A stretch of 64,000 bases of DNA, taken from contig CASDPB010000039.1 of NCBI GenBank assembly GCA_949282305.1, positions 1-64,000 on the forward strand. The letters are read 5' to 3'. This DNA comes from an uncultured Lentisphaeria bacterium. Lineage in GTDB: Bacteria; Verrucomicrobiota; Lentisphaeria; Victivallales; UBA1829. Positions 1 through 8,334 of the stretch are shown here, in pieces (the stretch's first letter is position 1; each line of letters begins with the position of its first letter). The position numbers and the translations under genes are program-made. The notes under the pieces were generated by a model. The model did not search any database. It was given only the letters and a program-made list of their open reading frames with translations, and was not told where the DNA came from.

Positions 1-546
1 CTGAAGGAACTGTATCTTTCCCGTGTGATCCTGGATGAACCTTCTTTATTAAATTCCTTACAACTGGAAACACTGGTATTGGACGGCTTAACATACAGTG
101 ATGACATCATGACGAATATTGCTCAGATGAAAAGTTTGAAGAGGCTGGGGCTCAACTTTTATTATAAGGATAAATCGGATGGATTATGGGAATGGAGAAA
201 TGATATTCCCTTTGTGACATTGAACAACCTGTCCTTAACAGCATTGAATTTGGAATATTTCACCCCGACAATTCTATATTTTCTGGAAAAACAAAAACAG
301 CTGAAAATTCTGAGAATCAATGTGGGGTGGTTAAGTATGCCACATCTGATTCCGGTCATTGCCGGAAGAGAATTTGACTTTTTAGCGATGAACTTGTTAA
401 CTAAACCGGAGCAAAGGAAACTGAAAAAACTGTTAAGAGAATACCATGTCAAGACAAAAGTTTTATTTGTGGATGGTAAGCAGGTGATTCCGGAAAATGA
501 TAATGAAGAGAAAAGACAGGAGCAGGCAGAGTCTGCGGGAATATGA
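1..546 (+). CDS. Leucine-rich-repeat-like protein, 5' truncated by window edge
   Basis: The frame is open from base 1 to a TGA at 544-546, so the gene begins outside the window. The 181 visible residues match the C-terminal half of the next gene almost line for line, including LYLSRVILDEPSLL, SLKRLGLNFYY, FLEKQKQLKILR and VIPENDN. Regularly spaced leucines and the L.LxxNx-like segments suggest an irregular leucine-rich solenoid. The C-terminus is charged. Together with the following gene it forms a tandem duplication, and more copies may lie upstream. A GTG at 25 is an internal codon, because homology continues upstream of it. No function is assigned; a role in protein-protein contact is only inferred from the fold type. 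Confidence 0.75.
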   Translation: MKELYLSRVILDEPSLLNSLQLETLVLDGLTYSDDIMTNIAQMKSLKRLGLNFYYKDKSDGLWEWRNDIPFVTLNNLSLTALNLEYFTPTILYFLEKQKQLKILRINVGWLSMPHLIPVIAGREFDFLAMNLLTKPEQRKLKKLLREYHVKTKVLFVDGKQVIPENDNEEKRQEQAESAGI

Positions 547-658
547 TGGAAAGCGGCATAGACCGCTTGTGTCATGCCATCCTTTTTTTTCAGAGATGGC
601 ATACACTTCTTGTTTGCAGTGCAGATTTTCATATCGTAAGAAAAGAGAGGTGACAACC

Positions 659-1594
659 ATGAAACGATTTGGCTTATTGAAATTTTCCCTGTTTTTTCTG
701 TTCTCCTTTATGAATCTATCTGTTCCTGGTATGGATGATCCGCGTGATCTTTATTTTGTATCTCAATATCGTGCAGGTTTTCCCCCGTTTGCAACGAATG
801 ATGAGATTATGGAATACTTTCGGAAAGTGTATCAAGCGGAAGAGGTCTTTATTCATGGTCCCCAAGCAGGGAAGTATGACTTTTCTGTTTTGAAAGGGAA
901 GAAACTGAAATGTTTTGCTGCATTTGTTGATAAAAAATCCAAATTTGAAGCCGATGCGCTAAAAGATATGCCGCTGGAGGTGTTGAATCTGTTATTCGCT
1001 GTCCCCAGGAAATTGAGTGAACTGCAGCCATTGCTTACTCCTTCTCTGAAAGAACTGTATCTTTCCCGTGTGATCCTGGATGAACCTTCTTTACTAAGTT
1101 CCTTGAAACTGGAAACACTGGTACTGGATGTATGCACATACAATGATGACATCATGACGATTATTGCTCAGATGAGAAGTTTGAAGAGGCTGGGGCTCAA
1201 CTTTTATTATAAGGAAAAATCGGATGGATCATGGAAATGGAGAAGGGATATTCCTTTTGCGATATTGAACAATCTGTCTCTGAAGGCATTGGATCTGGAA
1301 TGCATCACTCCGACAGTTCTATATTTTCTGGAAAAACAAAAGCAGCTGAAAATTCTGAGAGTCAATGCGGCTCCTCATTTAGGCATGCCGCATCTTGCCC
1401 CGGTCATTGCCGGAAGAGAATTTGATTTCTTAGCAGTCAATGTCATGCACAACAATAGACGGAGAGTTTTGAAGCTTTTAAAAGAATATCGTGTTAAAGC
1501 AGAAATTTTATTTATCAACAGGGAACAAGTGATTCCGGAGAATGACAATGACGAAAAGAGAACGGAGCAGACAAGAGCAGCAGGAATAGAATGA
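659..1594 (+). CDS. Secreted leucine-rich-repeat-like protein, tandem paralogue
   Basis: This is a 311-residue protein. I start it at ATG 659, which follows an AGAGG ribosome binding site and gives a clear signal peptide (MKRFGLLKFSLFFLFSFM, then SVPG before the mature part). An in-frame ATG at 497 would lie inside the previous gene and would destroy the signal peptide. The mature protein has leucine-rich segments: PLEVLNLLFAVPRKLSELQPLL, the LKELYLSRVILDE stretch, LKLETLVLD and SLKRLGLNFYY. The C-terminal half is a close copy of the truncated gene at the window start. The export signal and repeat character suggest an envelope or extracellular binding protein. I do not recognise a named family beyond LRR-like. 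Confidence 0.8.
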   Translation: MKRFGLLKFSLFFLFSFMNLSVPGMDDPRDLYFVSQYRAGFPPFATNDEIMEYFRKVYQAEEVFIHGPQAGKYDFSVLKGKKLKCFAAFVDKKSKFEADALKDMPLEVLNLLFAVPRKLSELQPLLTPSLKELYLSRVILDEPSLLSSLKLETLVLDVCTYNDDIMTIIAQMRSLKRLGLNFYYKEKSDGSWKWRRDIPFAILNNLSLKALDLECITPTVLYFLEKQKQLKILRVNAAPHLGMPHLAPVIAGREFDFLAVNVMHNNRRRVLKLLKEYRVKAEILFINREQVIPENDNDEKRTEQTRAAGIE

Positions 1595-1908
1595 AAATCA
1601 GCTTGTTGAACCGTATCGTTTTTTTGAAAACGGATATGGCGGCATGGCAAAATGCGGGGCAGGAGACTTTGGCAGAGACTGCTGCCGTTGTTTTTGAAGA
1701 TTTTGGCATATCAAATAAATTCAGGAGCGGCAATGAGTCTTGGGAGCAGTGAAATATTATTGCTTGCAAGACTGATTATCATGATATGCGGAATTGCCAT
1801 TCTCGCAAGAAAGATTGCGAGATAACGGCGATTGCAATCGGAAAGAATTTGCAGATACTGAAGAAGGCGGTTCAAGTTTTGAAGAAATAACGCGAAAGGA
1901 AATCGGCT
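1591..1908 (+). other. Intergenic stretch with three overlapping small open frames
   Basis: No normal-length gene is present between the LRR paralogue and the next gene. Three short frames follow one another: 53 codons at 1591-1752, whose ATG overlaps the preceding TGA; 30 codons at 1733-1825 (MSLGSSEILLLARLIIMICG..., one hydrophobic segment followed by RKIAR); and 34 codons at 1786-1890, ending in a lysine-rich amphipathic stretch (NLQILKKAVQVLKK). None has a strong ribosome binding site. They could be small peptides or the remains of a frameshifted gene. The sequence alone does not decide this. Confidence 0.3.
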
Positions 1909-3339
1909 ATGTATCATAAGATGACTAAATATTTGTTGTTTTCTGTGATTTTTACAGTTGCTGCCATTTCTGCGATTTGCTGTCTGCATGTAATAAGGGT
2001 GAAAAAGAATGCAGAAAAATCCGGGATTCCACCGGCGGAATCTGAATTGAATTCTTTTTTCGGTTTCTCATCTGTAACGACTGCCGGAGAAGGTGTTTCA
2101 GAGGAGTATAAGAAGATTCATCGCTTTTTGCAGAATTACAATGAGAAAAATGAATATGACAGCGGTTTCCCGTATTCCGTTTTACGCAATCCTGCTGTTT
2201 ACATGCAGAATAAAAATAAGCAGAAGGAACTTGCTGATTTTCTTAATGCCAATAAATCGTTGATCCAGCTGCTTCATAAGATGTATATGGAGCGGAAAAG
2301 TCTTCTTGATAAAGTTCCTGCACATGAGGGTGTCATGTCCATTTATCAAGATGCTTTCCCCATATTATATCTCTACCATGTCAGATTGATTGATATTCTT
2401 GCACAGAGACAGTTTGAAGAAATTCCGGAAATCACAGATGAAAGTTTTTATTTTACCGGAATCTCAGGTAATATCCCATATTTGCTGATGCAGCAGCGTG
2501 CCGGTACAATGATGCTGTATTGGCTGCTGCACATGTTTTATCCTTATGTGAAATATGCGGAGGTCTCTCCTGAAAGACTGAAGATATGGATTGTCAGGTT
2601 AAAAGAATATAACAGAAACCGTGTTCTGGAATTTCAGAATGCGGTGAAGGTTGATGCCTTCTTTTTTTGCCGGGCAATGGACATGGGAAATACTGATTTC
2701 AACTGGCGCAAGATTTCATCTCATGCACAGACTCCGTGGAAACCGTTCAGTTTTTTCCGGGAAAAAATCAAAATGTTGAGTTTTGCGGCAAAACTGGTTA
2801 ATGATTTTATGGAACCGGAAAACTATTATTGTTTCAAGAAGGAGTTCATGAACTTCTGTGAGCCGTATTTCAATACGATAACGCGGGATGAATGGATTCA
2901 TCAGAAGTCTAATCATCCTATGGAGCATTATTATCAAACTGTTTTATTTTACCTGCAAAGTGAATTTTATGTCTATACGGTGGTCAAGGCAAACATTGTA
3001 CTGACTGCCGCATTATGTTATTCTCTGGTTCATAAGAGGTATCCGGCTTCGATTCATGAACTTGTTCCTGAATTTCTTGACAAGACAGATATTATCGACC
3101 CATTGTCTGGCGACAACTTTATCTTTTCCGCTGACGAGAAGCTGAAATCTGTTTCAGTTTCAAGCGACGGGGAAGTAACAACTCTGTCCTCCGATCTGAA
3201 AGTCAAGGTGCATTTTTCCTTTTCTGAACTGAATTTTGGGGCGGCGGGTGATAAAGAGGAAAGCAATTTGTCAGGAATGGAAGCCCCATGTATATCCATC
3301 GCATTTAACAACATAAAAATGGAGTGCCAGCCACAATGA
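1909..3339 (+). CDS. Hypothetical membrane-anchored protein
   Basis: This 476-residue protein starts at ATG 1909 behind AAAGGAAA. An N-terminal hydrophobic helix (residues about 8-27, FSVIFTVAAISAICCLHV) is followed by a large hydrophilic region, so it is probably anchored in the cytoplasmic membrane with its bulk outside. Near residues 365-410 it contains ALCYSLVHKRYPASIHELVPEFL, then DPLSGDNFIFSADE. This 'ageing-row' arrangement is common in uncharacterised proteins of Planctomycetota, Verrucomicrobiota and Lentisphaerota. No catalytic motif was identified. Its stop overlaps the start of the next gene (ATGA), so the two are probably translated together. Confidence 0.75.
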   Translation: MYHKMTKYLLFSVIFTVAAISAICCLHVIRVKKNAEKSGIPPAESELNSFFGFSSVTTAGEGVSEEYKKIHRFLQNYNEKNEYDSGFPYSVLRNPAVYMQNKNKQKELADFLNANKSLIQLLHKMYMERKSLLDKVPAHEGVMSIYQDAFPILYLYHVRLIDILAQRQFEEIPEITDESFYFTGISGNIPYLLMQQRAGTMMLYWLLHMFYPYVKYAEVSPERLKIWIVRLKEYNRNRVLEFQNAVKVDAFFFCRAMDMGNTDFNWRKISSHAQTPWKPFSFFREKIKMLSFAAKLVNDFMEPENYYCFKKEFMNFCEPYFNTITRDEWIHQKSNHPMEHYYQTVLFYLQSEFYVYTVVKANIVLTAALCYSLVHKRYPASIHELVPEFLDKTDIIDPLSGDNFIFSADEKLKSVSVSSDGEVTTLSSDLKVKVHFSFSELNFGAAGDKEESNLSGMEAPCISIAFNNIKMECQPQ

Positions 3340-3722
3340 ATTTCAATATATCCAAAACAGCTGTTTTGATTTTATCAAGTCTTATTCTTTCTGGAGGATG
3401 TTCCAGGCAGGTCAGGATCACCGACGATATCAGACTATGCGACGGCAGATCGGACAGGCTGAATCTTGTTGTGGACGGTGAGCTACGCTGCTCAAATATC
3501 AATGATGTCTGGTTGGATAATGCTTGCCTGTATGGATGGTTTTATTCAGAAGGGAATTACACAATGTTCCTTTTTGATATTTTAACCCGGAAAATTTTAA
3601 CAGGCGACAATGCCCGCAGGAAAATTTCAGAACTGCAGCTTCCTGTGGATCAATGGACGAATCATGCAGAAATTTTCAATGAATTTGTAACGGATCATGA
3701 AAGGCGCAGTCGTTTTTTTTGA
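3336..3722 (+). CDS. Small putative lipoprotein
   Basis: This 128-residue protein starts at ATG 3336, which overlaps the upstream TGA in ATGA. A GTG at 3324 is possible but less likely. The N-terminus has lysine, then a hydrophobic run (AVLILSSLILSGGC) ending in a cysteine, which fits a lipoprotein signal. The lipobox SGGC is not canonical at position -3. The remainder contains short beta-rich segments (LNLVVDGELRCSN, LYGWFYSEGNYTMFLFDI) and no recognisable domain. Translational coupling suggests that it works with the membrane-anchored protein encoded just before it. Confidence 0.6.
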   Translation: MNFNISKTAVLILSSLILSGGCSRQVRITDDIRLCDGRSDRLNLVVDGELRCSNINDVWLDNACLYGWFYSEGNYTMFLFDILTRKILTGDNARRKISELQLPVDQWTNHAEIFNEFVTDHERRSRFF

Positions 3723-4026
3723 AAATATGGGAAAGCTGAATGAATAACACCTTGTGAAGTTATCTTGCGGAGGAAAGGATTTTCTTCATTTATCGCGGAG
3801 TGTCGAGAAACGCGGCACAAAGCGCAGGCGGCTGCCGGAAAAAGACAACTGCGGAGCTCCGGACAGAGATTTCATGCCGCGCAGGGACCGACGTTCAATG
3901 CCGGACGATGGCAGGAATAGTGCTTCCCCCACAAAAGAGTTTCAGATGTTTTTCCATTTCAAAGTCGTCCTGTCCCCGGAGAGCCAGGAAGCGGATTCGT
4001 TGCCGATGAATTGATTTTTTCATGAA
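3723..4026. other. Non-coding stretch before the MarR operon
   Basis: About 300 bases hold no supported gene. Short frames exist (for example 3754-4014), but they are arginine-rich with no ribosome binding site, which looks like chance reading of GC-richer DNA. Base composition changes here, from the AT-rich first 3.7 kb to the GC-richer remainder of the window. Confidence 0.5.
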
Positions 4027-4031
4027 TTGAC

Positions 4032-4059
4032 TTGAAAAAAATGAATTTCGCTGTATAGT
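4032..4059 (+). promoter_or_regulatory. Sigma-70-type promoter of the marR-MATE operon
   Basis: A TTGAAA -35 box at 4032-4037 is separated by 16 bases from a TATAGT -10 box at 4054-4059. The start codon of the MarR gene lies 35 bases downstream. A palindromic operator begins inside the -10 box. Confidence 0.6.
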
Positions 4060-4079
4060 TCTATTATAGAACAGTTCTA
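4058..4079. promoter_or_regulatory. Probable MarR operator: palindrome plus a third half-site
   Basis: GTTCTA-TTA-TAGAAC at 4058-4072 is a perfect 6-3-6 inverted repeat, and a third GTTCTA half-site follows at 4074-4079. The palindrome overlaps the -10 box and the transcription start region. That position fits autorepression by the MarR protein encoded immediately downstream, which is how this family usually works. Confidence 0.65.
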
Positions 4080-4093
4080 AAACAGGATGATTT

Positions 4094-4552
4094 ATGCAGA
4101 AGACGGAAGCCTTTTTTGAAATGCACCGCGAGATTGAGATTTTGCGACAGCAGGCAATCTCAGCATACTGGAATGATAATCAGACCGACGACGTGATTGC
4201 ACAGCTGAGCCTGCGCCAGCTCTCTCATCTGATTACGATTGAGCGGCTCGGTCCCTGCTCCCTGCTGACCGTAATGCGGCATACGGGCCTCTCCAAATCG
4301 GCGGTATCGACGGCTGTGGACAAGCTGGTCCGTCTGGGGATTCTGAGCAGGATCAGCAATCCGGACAACAGGCGCAAGATCCTGATTGAGGTTCTGCCCG
4401 CAGTAAAGACACACCTGAAAAATATTGATGCACGTTTCCGCTGTCTGGTGAACGGCATTTTTTCTGAAGAATGCACCGGAGAGGAAATCGACAAAATTGC
4501 CGCGGTATCGGCTCTTATTGTAAAAAAACTGAAGAAATACGACCTGAAATGA
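4094..4552 (+). CDS. MarR-family transcriptional regulator
   Basis: This 152-residue protein has the winged-helix layout of MarR. The recognition region runs through LLTVMRHTGLSKSAVSTAVDKLVRLGILSRISNPDNRRKILIEV (about residues 56-100), with helix-turn-helix residues TGLSKSAVSTAVDKL and a wing carrying DNRRK. MarR proteins are usually dimeric repressors released by small hydrophobic or phenolic ligands. The gene follows a palindromic operator and overlaps the start of a MATE transporter by four bases. It most likely represses both genes until a toxic substrate appears. The ligand is unknown. Confidence 0.9.
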   Translation: MQKTEAFFEMHREIEILRQQAISAYWNDNQTDDVIAQLSLRQLSHLITIERLGPCSLLTVMRHTGLSKSAVSTAVDKLVRLGILSRISNPDNRRKILIEVLPAVKTHLKNIDARFRCLVNGIFSEECTGEEIDKIAAVSALIVKKLKKYDLK

Positions 4553-5982
4553 AAACCAGAAACGGCTCCTTTACCAGTGCCCCGATCGGGCGCACCATGA
4601 TTTCAACCGCAATTTCGATGCTTCCCGGAACCCTTGCCATTTCCGGTTACAATATTGCGGACACCTACTTTGTCGGGCAGCTTCACAATACCGTTGCGCT
4701 TGCCGCCATGGGATATACGTTTCCCGTGATTATGATTGTCGGCTGCATCTTCCGCGGACTGGCGACCGGAATCATGGCGACCGCGGCGCAGGCGCTCGGC
4801 GGAGCAAAACACGGCAAGGCGGCGAAGCTGATTACCTCGGGGCTGTGCCTGACTCTGGTGCTGTCCATCATCTGCGGACTGCTCGGTGCGCATTACATTG
4901 ACTGGACTTTCCGCCAGTTCGGTGCGCAGGACAATGTCATGCCCTACATCCGCAGCTACATGGTGATCTGGTACTGGGGCGTCTGCACGGCGGCGCTTAC
5001 AATGAGCTGCAATGACATCCTGATGGCGGCGGGTGCCACGAAAATCGCCAGCGGCATGATGGTGGCGGGAATGCTGATAAACGTGGTGCTGGATCCGATT
5101 TTCATTTTCGGTTTTGCCGGGATTCCCGCGATGGGCATTGCGGGGGCGGCATGGGCGACGGTGCTTTCGCAGGCGTTTGCGGCGGTGGTCATGCTGCTGA
5201 TTCTTCATTTCCGCTACCGGTTCCTGACGTTTGTTGCGCTCCAGTGGAGATTCCTGAAAAACACCTGGCTGATGATAACACGTTTTGCGATTCCGTCCAT
5301 GTTCGGAATGTTGCTGATGCCGATCGGAAACGGCGTGGTGACGTGGGTTCTTTCCCAGTTCGGAGACGAAGCCGTTGCCGCCTCTGCCGCCGCGGGACGT
5401 CTTGAAGTCATTGCATTTTTCTTCCCGATGGCGCTTGGAACCGCGCTGATGCCGATGGTGGGGCAGAATTACGGCGCACGGCTTTATTCGAGGATCAACC
5501 AGTGCCGGCGTTTTGCCATGCGTTTTGCCTTCTACTACCTCCTGGGAATGGCGGTGCTGTTTATCATATTTGCCCCGCAGCTGGTGAGATTCTTCTCCGT
5601 TGACCCGAAAGTGATTCCGATCATGGTGGCATACCTGCGGATCATCTCGCTTGGCTTCGGCATGATTGAGATTCACCGTTATTCGACGTTCTTCTTCACC
5701 GGATGCGGACGTCCCGGAGTTTCCGCATGGCTGAATGCCCTCCGGATTGCGGGGCTGATGATCCCGTTTACGCTTCTTGCCTTGTGGTTCCGCTCTCTGG
5801 ACGGAGTTTTTGCGGCGCGGCTGGTTGCGGATCTCATTGCCGGAGGCATCGGGCTGTATTGTGCAAGGCGTATGACCATGCGTCTGCCGGAGGATGGCCA
5901 GCCGGATCGCGCGCTGCTGAAATCCATTTCCGAAATCATGCTGGAGCCTGAAACCGAACGTGAGGCGGCGGCAGGGAAGTGA
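4549..5982 (+). CDS. MATE-family multidrug/cation efflux transporter
   Basis: This is a 477-residue membrane protein with about twelve hydrophobic segments in two homologous halves. The first half begins with PIGRTMISTAISMLPGTLAISGYNIADTYFVGQL and the second with LMITRFAIPSMFGMLLMPIGNGVVTWVLSQFGDEAVAA. Both fit MATE (MatE, NorM/DinF-like) exporters, which drive drug or cation efflux with sodium or proton gradients. I start it at ATG 4549, in ATGA overlap with the MarR stop. A longer in-frame start at 4471 would lie within the regulator. Coupled translation with marR supports an inducible efflux operon. Substrate and coupling ion cannot be read from the sequence. Confidence 0.92.
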   Translation: MKTRNGSFTSAPIGRTMISTAISMLPGTLAISGYNIADTYFVGQLHNTVALAAMGYTFPVIMIVGCIFRGLATGIMATAAQALGGAKHGKAAKLITSGLCLTLVLSIICGLLGAHYIDWTFRQFGAQDNVMPYIRSYMVIWYWGVCTAALTMSCNDILMAAGATKIASGMMVAGMLINVVLDPIFIFGFAGIPAMGIAGAAWATVLSQAFAAVVMLLILHFRYRFLTFVALQWRFLKNTWLMITRFAIPSMFGMLLMPIGNGVVTWVLSQFGDEAVAASAAAGRLEVIAFFFPMALGTALMPMVGQNYGARLYSRINQCRRFAMRFAFYYLLGMAVLFIIFAPQLVRFFSVDPKVIPIMVAYLRIISLGFGMIEIHRYSTFFFTGCGRPGVSAWLNALRIAGLMIPFTLLALWFRSLDGVFAARLVADLIAGGIGLYCARRMTMRLPEDGQPDRALLKSISEIMLEPETEREAAAGK

Positions 5983-6064
5983 ATGACGCCGTTCTGTCCG
6001 CGGAACCTGTGCCTTTTTTTCTTATGATGCTGGAAAACAGTGGAAAACCAGTGTATTTTCCTGC

Positions 6065-8326
6065 ATGATGTTCTCGAGATTGTTCAAAAAAATGACAGCG
6101 GTCCGCGACAGATTTCTATTTCTGGCCGGAGAATTTTCGCGGACACTCCCCTGCGGAGTGGTTCTCACGGGAATTCTCTGCGTACTTCTTCCGGCATTTC
6201 TGGCGGCGGATACGAGGGCTGCGGTGATTCTGATTCCGCCCTTGGCGTCCCTGGCCGCATTGTGGTGCCTTGGACCGCGGGATGCGGCATTCAAATTCGC
6301 TTTGCCGTGTCTTCTGGCAATGTTTTCCCTGATATGGCATACGGAGCGCTGCGTGCGTGATCCGGTTGCGGCGTTTGCGCTGGAACGTCCGCGGATCGGT
6401 GCAGTCGGAGAACTCACCGTCGTTGATCCGTCCGTTTGCGGTCCGCGTTTGCGCTGGATGCCTGCCCCGGGAAACATTCTCTGCCGTCTTGACCGTGCGA
6501 AATACAGCAGCTACGGGAGCTGGCACAAGATCGACGGGCTTGTGATGGTCCGGCTTCCGAAAGAACGTCCGCCTCTCGCCTATGGTGACAGGCTTCTTGC
6601 GGAAGGGGTGCTCGAACAGTCGGAGCCGCCCCTTTTCCCCGGAGCGTTTGACTATGGCGCTTATCTGGAAAACCGGGGAATCCGTTATCTTTTCCGGCTG
6701 ACCGGAGTTCCGGAAATAACAGGGCGGGAAACGGGTTTTATGAGCCGTCTGCTGGATTTTCGCGACGTTCTGCTTGACCGCATTCTTCTGCCGGTTGCAT
6801 CCGGACCGAACAGGAGTCTTTGCGCAGCCATGCTGTTCGGATGCCGTCAGGGAATCGAGTATCAGACGAGACTGGACTTCATCCGAAGCGGCACGATTCA
6901 CATTCTGACAGTAAGCGGACTGCATGTCGGCATGTTCGCCGGAGTCATGTTTCTGCTGCTGACATTTCTGCCGTTTCGCATGCGCTGTGTCATCGTTCCC
7001 CTGCTGACGGTTCTCTATGCCTTGAGCACGGGGCTGCAGATGCCCGCATTCCGGGCTCTTGCCATGCTTTGCACATTGTGCTTCATGCGTGCTTTTCTGC
7101 TGCGCGGTTCAGCTCTGAACTCCGTATTCATGGCTTGCGCGATTCTGCTGATCTGGAATCCGCGGCAGCTGCTGGATCCCGGTTTTCAATATTCGTTCAC
7201 GGCAGTGATTTTCCTTGTGGCGTCATTGCCTCTGACTTCTGAATGGGCTTCCATGCTGTTTGAGAAAATGCACTGGGTTCCCGCGGATCACATTCCGCAT
7301 GCGAGATTCCGGCGTCTGCGTCTGGCCCGGATGCTTTTCGCATCCTTGACCGGCTGCATTATTGCATGGCTGGCGAGTTTCGGGCTGACTTTGATTTATC
7401 AGGGAATCACGGTTCCTTTTTCGGTGCTGACAAATCTTCTGATCCTGCCGCTTTCCTGGCTCTGCTTTTTTGTATTCTGCCTCGGTTCCCTGATCGGATT
7501 GCTGATACCGCCTGTCCTTGCATTCAGCGCTTGTCTTCTGGATCTGCTGTCCGGCGGGATCAACGGAGTCTGTTCCTTCTTCTCCGGGCTTGGTGAGTTC
7601 ATCCGCCCTGTCCCTTGGGCATGGAGCGTCCTGCTGTCTCTGGTTCTCCTGATGGTGATTCTCCGTTCTTCGTCGAAGAAGGCGGTGCTGTGTTCGCTGG
7701 CGCTGTCCGGAATCATTCTTTTTTTCTGGTGCACGGATCTTTTTCATACCCCTGAACCGGAAGTCGCCGTGATTGCCGGCGGGAATCTATGCCGTCCGGT
7801 AATTCTGCTGAGCGTGCCGGAATATGATTTTTCCGTATTGGTCAATGCGCCGGATTTTTCTCTTGTCCGAGATGCCGCTGCCTATCTGAAACGGCGCGGG
7901 CATGCTTCCCTTCCATATCTGATTCTTACGTCCGGACAGCGTTCCGAAACCCGCGGTGCGAAATATCTTTTCCCGATCATGCGCGTCGACAATCTGGTGA
8001 TGGTGAAACCTGCGTTCAATGCCGTTGCCGCAAAAGAGGCGTATGCGACGGCATACGGCAACGGTGTGCGGATTTCATTTCTGGAACGTTGCGGGAAAGG
8101 GGAATACCGTTATTTTTCGCAAAAAGTGAAAACATTTGTCAAAAACGATGCTCTGCTCTTTGAATTTTCTCATTTTGACTTTAAAATAATAATGGAAATC
8201 AGACATGAAAACGGAATTTTTCATGCGGCCGTTTACGACAGGCAGGGAAAGCTGATGGATTCAGTTTCTCTTCCGGCGGCGCGGGAAAAGACTTTTTCCG
8301 TTTTAACAGTTCAGAAAGCGAGTTGA
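6065..8326 (+). CDS. comEC: ComEC/Rec2-family competence protein with degenerate C-terminal domain
   Basis: This 753-residue polytopic protein has the ComEC layout. An N-terminal hydrophobic segment is followed by an OB-like extracytoplasmic region (about 100-220, ending FDYGAYLENRGIRYLF), then a competence domain with many membrane helices. That domain contains the family hallmark ILTVSGLHVGMFAG (SGLHVG at about 284-289). ComEC forms the channel for single-stranded DNA during transformation. After residue 560 a domain with metallo-beta-lactamase-like layout follows, but the usual HxHxDH metal cluster is absent; ILTSGQRSETRGAKYLF stands about where it would be. The start is uncertain between ATG 6065 and 6068, with no clear ribosome binding site. 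Confidence 0.85.
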   Translation: MMFSRLFKKMTAVRDRFLFLAGEFSRTLPCGVVLTGILCVLLPAFLAADTRAAVILIPPLASLAALWCLGPRDAAFKFALPCLLAMFSLIWHTERCVRDPVAAFALERPRIGAVGELTVVDPSVCGPRLRWMPAPGNILCRLDRAKYSSYGSWHKIDGLVMVRLPKERPPLAYGDRLLAEGVLEQSEPPLFPGAFDYGAYLENRGIRYLFRLTGVPEITGRETGFMSRLLDFRDVLLDRILLPVASGPNRSLCAAMLFGCRQGIEYQTRLDFIRSGTIHILTVSGLHVGMFAGVMFLLLTFLPFRMRCVIVPLLTVLYALSTGLQMPAFRALAMLCTLCFMRAFLLRGSALNSVFMACAILLIWNPRQLLDPGFQYSFTAVIFLVASLPLTSEWASMLFEKMHWVPADHIPHARFRRLRLARMLFASLTGCIIAWLASFGLTLIYQGITVPFSVLTNLLILPLSWLCFFVFCLGSLIGLLIPPVLAFSACLLDLLSGGINGVCSFFSGLGEFIRPVPWAWSVLLSLVLLMVILRSSSKKAVLCSLALSGIILFFWCTDLFHTPEPEVAVIAGGNLCRPVILLSVPEYDFSVLVNAPDFSLVRDAAAYLKRRGHASLPYLILTSGQRSETRGAKYLFPIMRVDNLVMVKPAFNAVAAKEAYATAYGNGVRISFLERCGKGEYRYFSQKVKTFVKNDALLFEFSHFDFKIIMEIRHENGIFHAAVYDRQGKLMDSVSLPAAREKTFSVLTVQKAS

Positions 8327-8334
8327 GACCTGTT

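Noticed and set aside
3754-4014. An 86-codon frame starting with GTG upstream of marR
   Set aside because: No ribosome binding site, an arginine-rich composition and no family resemblance. An overlapping second frame of similar length suggests chance.
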